Below, piece after piece: positions 58,930 to 64,000 of a DNA stretch of 64,000 nucleotides. This DNA is from an uncultured Arenicella sp. (GTDB lineage Bacteria > Pseudomonadota > Gammaproteobacteria > Arenicellales > Arenicellaceae): NCBI GenBank assembly GCA_937974565.1, contig CALJWL010000031.1, positions 1 through 64,000 of the forward strand. The letters run 5' to 3'. The translations under genes were made by a program, and so were the position numbers. Every line of letters begins with the position of its first letter. The stretch's first letter is position 1. Under the pieces are notes generated by a model, which made no database searches, had not been told where the DNA came from, and saw only the letters and a list, made by a program, of their open reading frames with translations.

Positions 58930-59979
58930 GTGGCCAACCTATTTTTGCCAGACGACCAGCCTCATAATAACCTCGCTAAGCACGACACGCATGGTGAACC
59001 GTATCAAGCTTACGCTAACTTATCACCCGATGAGGTGCTTAATAGTGTGGAAGAATTTGGGTTGCAATGCGATGGGCGTCTGTTAGCGCTTAACAGCTAT
59101 GAGAACCGAGTGTACCGCGTGGGTTTGGACGATGATTCAAGCGTTGTTGCTAAATTCTATCGCCCAAATCGCTGGAGCGATAACGCCATTCTTGAAGAAC
59201 ATCACTACACGCAAGCCTTATTTGAACAGGAAATACCCGTGGTAGCGCCAATGTCCATTGCCGGTGAAACCTTGTTGAAAACCGATAACTTTCGCTTATC
59301 GTTATTTAAAAATCGTGGCGGGCGCGCACTCAATCTGGAGAATTTTGATCAGCTTGAACAAATGGGCCGTTTTATGGGCCGCATCCACCAAGTTGGGCGC
59401 AACACCCCCTTTAAACACAGGCCTACTTTAGATCTAGAAAGTTTTGGGCATGCACCGAGAATGTTTATTCTAGAGCATAATTTCATTCCCGCTGACTTGG
59501 TTGAAGCCTATGAATCGCTTACTGCGCAGCTCTTACAAGAAGCGCAACACTGTTATGAACGCGCAGGTGATTTGGCGCTGATACCCTGTCACGGTGATGC
59601 GCATCCAAGTAACATTTTGTGGACCGATGATGGCCCGCATATAGTCGATTTTGATGACGCTCGGACCGCACCCGCCATACAGGACTTATGGATGTTTCTG
59701 TCTGGCGATCGAGCGGATCAAACCGCAGGCCTAGACGCCGTTCTGGCGGGTTATACCGAGTTCAGTAATTTTGACGCACGAGAACTTCATCTTCTTGAAG
59801 CCTTGCGAACATTACGACTCATACACTATTACGGTTGGTTAGCAAAGCGTTGGGCGGACCCCGCATTCAAACGTGCATTTCCGTGGTTTAACACACAACG
59901 TTGTTGGGAAGATCACATCCTTAGTCTGCGCGAACAAGCCGCATTGTTGCATGAAGAACCATTAACGTGGTTTGGGTAG
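58930..59979 (+). CDS. srkA: Stress response kinase SrkA (RdoA/YihE family)
   Basis: A cytosolic eukaryotic-like Ser/Thr kinase that protects cells from oxidative stress and death-toxin pathways in E. coli. The 349-residue protein, starting at GTG 58930, has the NRVYRVG ATP-binding start, VAKFYRP with the lysine (about residue 75), the catalytic loop HGDAHPSNILW (about residue 220) and the VDFDDARTAP motif (about 238). It is slightly longer than E. coli SrkA (328) at the N-terminus. The usual dsbA neighbour is not here. Confidence 0.92.
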   Translation: MANLFLPDDQPHNNLAKHDTHGEPYQAYANLSPDEVLNSVEEFGLQCDGRLLALNSYENRVYRVGLDDDSSVVAKFYRPNRWSDNAILEEHHYTQALFEQEIPVVAPMSIAGETLLKTDNFRLSLFKNRGGRALNLENFDQLEQMGRFMGRIHQVGRNTPFKHRPTLDLESFGHAPRMFILEHNFIPADLVEAYESLTAQLLQEAQHCYERAGDLALIPCHGDAHPSNILWTDDGPHIVDFDDARTAPAIQDLWMFLSGDRADQTAGLDAVLAGYTEFSNFDARELHLLEALRTLRLIHYYGWLAKRWADPAFKRAFPWFNTQRCWEDHILSLREQAALLHEEPLTWFG

Positions 59980-60048
59980 TCGGATTGTTTCAATTCAAAA
60001 TACAGAGCGCGCGATAGAATAAATACGCAAATTCGGGCGTTAAACTGC

Positions 60049-60555
60049 TCAATTATTTCTTTTTAATTGCGTTAACTCGTCACGAAAAAATTCCTTTGAG
60101 ACGCTCGCCTGATTAAACTTATAAGCTCGACCTAATCGATCAAAAGCCTCGCCTGTGGTCGGGTCAACAAAGCCACCAAACCAAGGCGTACTTGATTTTA
60201 GTAGCTTGGGCGGTTGCTCGGTAAAAATAATATCAATTCCAGAACGCTTTGTGGCGGCGATCAGCACGCATACCTCTGATGCCAAATCACACCCTGAGTT
60301 AGCGTCAACTACGTACTGATCTAAACGAGATGCTTGGGTGCGCTGCCTAGCACTGAGCCGAGTGGCCCAAACTTTTATTGCCCCCAACCTGCGTGCGGCC
60401 GTTTCCCCCGTTTCCACGTTATCAAATGGGTTTTTGTGGTGGGTAATTTTTCTCGGGCCGCTGATTGAACTCAACAATATAAAAATAAAACTCAGTCCCA
60501 ATAAAAGAAACATGGCCTTAATCGCCTTGGTTAAGTTTTCTTTCTTATCGGCCAT
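60049..60555 (-). CDS. Membrane-anchored protein of unknown function
   Basis: Not recognised. The 168-residue protein has one membrane helix (AMFLLLGLSFIFILLSSI, about residues 14-31) and a periplasmic domain. That domain has two close cysteines (GCDLASEVC), which could form a disulfide, and a DPTTGEAFDRLGRAYKF stretch. It lies 39 bases after the 61074-60595 gene in the same direction; the two are probably co-transcribed and both are small single-span proteins. Confidence 0.65.
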   Translation of the reverse strand: MADKKENLTKAIKAMFLLLGLSFIFILLSSISGPRKITHHKNPFDNVETGETAARRLGAIKVWATRLSARQRTQASRLDQYVVDANSGCDLASEVCVLIAATKRSGIDIIFTEQPPKLLKSSTPWFGGFVDPTTGEAFDRLGRAYKFNQASVSKEFFRDELTQLKRNN

Positions 60556-60594
60556 TTTACGGTGCAGCTTGAACGTGGTGCAGTCAAATACGTT

Positions 60595-61074
60595 CTAAGG
60601 TATGGCCTTTACAGCGGTAATATCCACGTTCCATCGTACGTCGTTTGTCTTATCGGCCACTTTGTCGAATCGCAGGGTTTCGTTAAGCTCATAACGCTCG
60701 TTAGGCGCAATGGTGATTGGTACATCGCCTGAAACCGTCTCTAATTCATGACATTGCCCTGCTGCATCACATTGCTTAGCTTGAACGTTGAAGGTGAGTC
60801 GTTTTATGGTTTTTGAAGAAGTGTTCTGAACGCACAACTTAATTTTGTAATCGGTGCGATAGCTGTAGTTGATCTGTGAACCGCACAGTTGCGCTTGGCT
60901 TGGCTCAACTAGGCCATAACGGGGCTTATTCGAGTAAGACTCGTAGCTGGCAAGGGCCACGAAAAGCACGATCGTCATGATGGTTATAATTGTTTTTGTA
61001 CGCCGACTAAAAGGTGAAAATAGCCACAGAAAGAGTAAGAAAACACCGCTTAAGCCCAGTATCAATCGAATCAT
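60595..61074 (-). CDS. Small membrane protein of unknown function
   Basis: Not recognised. The 159-residue protein has two N-terminal hydrophobic segments (about residues 2-20 and 27-44) and then a beta-rich domain. That domain resembles an Ig- or FxLYD-like fold: KIKLCVQNTSSKTIKRLTFNVQA, then a CDAAGQCHE cysteine pair and a final WNVDITAVKAIP. Such small domains often occur in envelope proteins. It is the first of a two-gene minus-strand unit. Confidence 0.65.
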   Translation of the reverse strand: MIRLILGLSGVFLLFLWLFSPFSRRTKTIITIMTIVLFVALASYESYSNKPRYGLVEPSQAQLCGSQINYSYRTDYKIKLCVQNTSSKTIKRLTFNVQAKQCDAAGQCHELETVSGDVPITIAPNERYELNETLRFDKVADKTNDVRWNVDITAVKAIP

Positions 61075-61271
61075 AAAGTAATATTTAAAGAGTTGCAGTT
61101 AGGTTTTTTGTTTCGCGAGCTAGCGCTGTAAAATCTCGCATTTCACATTAAAAGCAATAAGTTTAATTGTCATGATAGCATCGTGTGTCATAGACTCGTC
61201 AAAGATTGCTCAGAAAACCTGTGGACTAATGCTCCTATACATAAAAGGCCACAAAACACATTACTTAATTC

Positions 61272-63053
61272 ATGAATTCTAGCCTGAAAACCGACACCTC
61301 AAAGATCGATCGTTTAACTCACAAGTCGATACTAAAAGCCATGTTCAAGGATCAGCTGATATCGGTGAATGAGGCCAAGCGTATTGATACCAATATCAGT
61401 GAGAGTGATTCAAACTTTTCGCATCCATTGCTGGCCATCGCACGCAGTTTGCCTAGTCACGCGGTAACGGGCGATCGAATTTCAATAGAAGAACTGTCGG
61501 AATGGTTTGCGGCGGCTGTGGGGCTTGACTACTTTTATATCGACCCAATGAAAATTGATATCGGCTCAGTGACTAAAGTGATGGCACCGCAATACGCTAA
61601 GCAGAACGGCTTGCTGGCCATAAAAAATGGCCCAACCAGTGTTACGCTGGCGGTAAAAAACCCATTAGACTTATCTTGGCGCGATAACCTAGAAGGGCTA
61701 TTAAGAAAAGACATTGAGATCGTGTTTGCCAACCCAGGTGATATTGATCGTTATGTCAATGAATTCTACGCACTGGCCAAGTCAATCAGTCGTTCTAAAG
61801 TCTCTGACGAAACGCAAGGCATATCGATTCAGCAAAACCTTGAACAATTAGTAGACTTGGGTCGTAAAGGCCAACTTGATGCTGAAGATCATCATATTGT
61901 GCAGTTGGTGGATTGGTTGTTGCAATACGCCTTTGAGCAGCGCGCCAGTGATATTCATTTAGAGCCACGTAAGGATCAGGGTGAAGTGCGATTCCGCATC
62001 GATGGTATTTTACACTACGCCTATCAAGTGCCGCCGAATGTGTTGCTTGCTATCACAGGGCGACTGAAGACTCTGGCACGAATGGATATCTCAGAAAAAC
62101 GTCGCCCGTTGGATGGCCGTTTGAAGACTCGTACCCCCGATGGTAAAGAAATAGAGTTGCGCTTATCCACCGTGCCAACCGCCATGGGCGAAAAGATGGT
62201 GATGCGAATCTTTGACCCTGAGGTATTGCAACGCAGTTTTGCTCAGCTGGGCTTGAATGATCGGGAGTTGGATATATGGAACCGCATGACCAGGCACACC
62301 AATGGCATTATTTTAGTAACGGGGCCAACGGGGTCAGGTAAGACCACGACTCTGTATTCAACGCTAAAGAACTTAGCCACCAGCGAAGTCAATGTTTGTA
62401 CTATTGAAGACCCAATTGAGATGGTTGAGCCAAGTTTTAACCAGATTCAAGTACACAATGCGATTGATCTTACGTTCGCGGCTGGTGTGAAATCTTTACT
62501 TCGCCAGGATCCAGACATCATTATGATTGGTGAAATTCGCGATCTGCAAACAGCAGAAATGGCAATCCAAGCTTCGTTAACAGGTCACTTAGTACTTTCA
62601 ACTTTACACACGAACGACGCGCCAAGCGCCGTCACTCGAATGTTGGAACTGGGCGTACCAGCTTACCTGATCAGTGCCACGGTTTTAGGTGTGATGGCAC
62701 AACGTTTGGTTCGCACGCTCTGTCCACACTGCAAAGAGCCCGATACCATAGATGAAAAAGTGTGGGCGGAGTTCAGCAATAACATAGGATTAGTACTTGA
62801 AACACCGTACAAGCCCGTCGGCTGTATAGAGTGTCGGCAAACAGGTTTTCTTGGGCGTGTGGGCTTGTATGAGATGATGGAGATGAGCAAAGAACTAAAG
62901 CCGCACATCAAAAACGAGACCGACTTAGACGCACTTCGTAAGCAAACTCTTGATGATGGGTTGGTCACGTTAAGAATCAGTGGGGCAAAAAAAGTGTCGG
63001 CGGGTTTAACCACCATGGGTGAAGTATTACGAGTTACACCATTTAGTGAATAG
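61272..63053 (+). CDS. GspE/PilB-family secretion ATPase
   Basis: An ATPase that powers type II secretion or type IV pilus assembly. The 593-residue protein has an N-terminal GSPII_E/MshE-N-like domain (about residues 70-165) and a core with the Walker A GPTGSGKTTTLYS (about 355). The Asp box, the Walker B-like DPDIIMIGEIRD, the LSTLHTNDAPSAVTRML motif and the zinc-finger cysteines (CPHCKEP, CIECRQTGF) follow. No other T2SS or pilus gene is in the window, so it is an orphan and the system it serves cannot be told. It could support lipase export, but there is no positional evidence. Confidence 0.9.
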   Translation: MNSSLKTDTSKIDRLTHKSILKAMFKDQLISVNEAKRIDTNISESDSNFSHPLLAIARSLPSHAVTGDRISIEELSEWFAAAVGLDYFYIDPMKIDIGSVTKVMAPQYAKQNGLLAIKNGPTSVTLAVKNPLDLSWRDNLEGLLRKDIEIVFANPGDIDRYVNEFYALAKSISRSKVSDETQGISIQQNLEQLVDLGRKGQLDAEDHHIVQLVDWLLQYAFEQRASDIHLEPRKDQGEVRFRIDGILHYAYQVPPNVLLAITGRLKTLARMDISEKRRPLDGRLKTRTPDGKEIELRLSTVPTAMGEKMVMRIFDPEVLQRSFAQLGLNDRELDIWNRMTRHTNGIILVTGPTGSGKTTTLYSTLKNLATSEVNVCTIEDPIEMVEPSFNQIQVHNAIDLTFAAGVKSLLRQDPDIIMIGEIRDLQTAEMAIQASLTGHLVLSTLHTNDAPSAVTRMLELGVPAYLISATVLGVMAQRLVRTLCPHCKEPDTIDEKVWAEFSNNIGLVLETPYKPVGCIECRQTGFLGRVGLYEMMEMSKELKPHIKNETDLDALRKQTLDDGLVTLRISGAKKVSAGLTTMGEVLRVTPFSE

Positions 63054-63209
63054 TTGGTTTCCTGAGTTTTGAAGGGGTTGATGTTTTTGTTTGTGCGTTA
63101 GGGCACTTTGCATGACAGTGTCTTAACAAACCTGTGATTAAATCAATGAACGGCTATTGTTTAGACTGCTAGAGAATTGGCTGTCAGCAACATCAATGCG
63201 GAGAACTGA

Positions 63210-63965
63210 GTGCGCAACTTGATGCGACCCAAATCAGCGGCTTCACAGTCGCCACTTATTGAAAAAAGTACGTCTCGGAAAAGCAAGCGTTCTGGTGTTT
63301 TGCGTTGGCTGTATAGGCTCATTATGCTGGTCTGTGTTATCTCGGCAGCTCCTATGGTGTATTTGCGTTACGTCCACCCACCCACCAGCAGTTTTATTGA
63401 ACTCAATAAGCGCAACAATAACCCCAACATTAAGCACGAATGGCGCGATTTGGAAGACATCTCATTGTATTTTCCGAACGCGGTAATCGCGTCGGAAGAT
63501 CAACAGTTTCCTCATCATTTTGGCTTTGACATAAAGCAAATCAAATTAGTGCTGAATGAAAGAGGTAAAGGCTACTCTCGAGGTGCAAGCACCATTACCC
63601 AGCAAACCGTAAAAAATTTGTTTCTATGGCCCGGTCGCAGCTTTGTTAGAAAAGGGTTAGAAGCATGGCTTGTATTGTGGATGGAACTGATAGTGCCAAA
63701 AAAACGAATACTGGAAATTTACGTTAATTACGCCCAATTTGGCAAACGAGTGTTTGGAGTTGGCGCTGCCAGCAAACATTATTTTGATGTAGAAGCCAGC
63801 GCCTTAACGCCGAAACAGGCGGCGTTAATCGCCGCTGCGTTGCCAACGCCGTCTCGCTCAAACCCGGCAAACCCGTCAGTCTATTTGTTGGAGCGTGCCG
63901 CGTATATTCAAGACCAAATGCCGCGAGTGGGTGGTCGGCGAATGGTGCGTGAGTTAGATGATTAG
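63210..63965 (+). CDS. mtgA: Monofunctional peptidoglycan glycosyltransferase
   Basis: Polymerises lipid II into glycan strands. The 251-residue GT51 protein, from GTG 63210, has one membrane helix (about residues 35-51) and the canonical motifs: ASEDQQFPHHFGFD with the catalytic Glu (about residue 95), RGASTITQQTVKNLFLWPGRS, the ELIVPKKRILEIYVNYAQFG segment, and FGVGAASKHYF. There is no transpeptidase domain, hence monofunctional. It ends 35 bases before the window end. Confidence 0.95.
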   Translation: MRNLMRPKSAASQSPLIEKSTSRKSKRSGVLRWLYRLIMLVCVISAAPMVYLRYVHPPTSSFIELNKRNNNPNIKHEWRDLEDISLYFPNAVIASEDQQFPHHFGFDIKQIKLVLNERGKGYSRGASTITQQTVKNLFLWPGRSFVRKGLEAWLVLWMELIVPKKRILEIYVNYAQFGKRVFGVGAASKHYFDVEASALTPKQAALIAAALPTPSRSNPANPSVYLLERAAYIQDQMPRVGGRRMVRELDD

Positions 63966-64000
63966 CCACTAACGCAAAATTCCAGGCAGAGTGAAATTTA

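Overview
This window is the replication-origin neighbourhood of a gammaproteobacterial chromosome, probably a marine, non-enteric, fairly AT-rich lineage. The evidence is the classic block gyrB / dnaN / dnaA / rpmH-rnpA-yidD-yidC-mnmE, then mnmG-rsmG-parA-parB-atpIBEFHAGDC, together with gammaproteobacterial hallmarks: secB, mlaA, apaH/apaG, envC-ctpA, a Pseudomonas-type secreted lipase with its Lif foldase, ubiC, srkA and mtgA. I cannot name a genus from sequence alone.

Layout. 1-6 kb is sparse and partly decayed: a CBS-domain protein, hemJ, an exported alpha/beta hydrolase coupled to a broken ABC ATPase gene, an SDR oxidoreductase and a degenerate IS5-family remnant. 6-16.8 kb holds housekeeping genes: thpR-PHP phosphatase-pepN, envC-ctpA, a YdcH-like protein, rhodanese-secB, mlaA and apaH-apaG. 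16.9-27.1 kb is the origin core. dnaA and dnaN are separated by an AT-rich gap with DnaA boxes (candidate oriC). recF, normally between dnaN and gyrB, is absent, and its place is taken by a non-coding gap with two near-perfect parS sites. 27.2-33.1 kb is an accessory block between mnmE and mnmG, which are often neighbours: two envelope-anchored proteins of unknown function, an exported hydrolase, a cupin, the lipase and its foldase. 33.2-45.8 kb is mnmG-rsmG-parAB and the complete F1Fo ATP synthase operon with a good sigma70-like promoter.

46-64 kb is mixed. It holds LemA and an M48 membrane protease separated by a GtrA gene, a large polytopic GT-C-like membrane protein, ubiC, ppa, and a nucleoside salvage run (ribokinase, nucleoside hydrolase, thymidine kinase). 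Next come a membrane-embedded LuxR-type regulator followed by a polytopic partner, a GDPD phosphodiesterase divergent from srkA, two small membrane-anchored proteins of unknown function, a GspE/PilB-type ATPase and mtgA.

The most interesting parts are the recF-less dnaN-gyrB gap carrying parS, the lipase block with its unrecognised envelope proteins, and the membrane-LuxR pair. I found no tRNA, rRNA, CRISPR array or intact mobile element.
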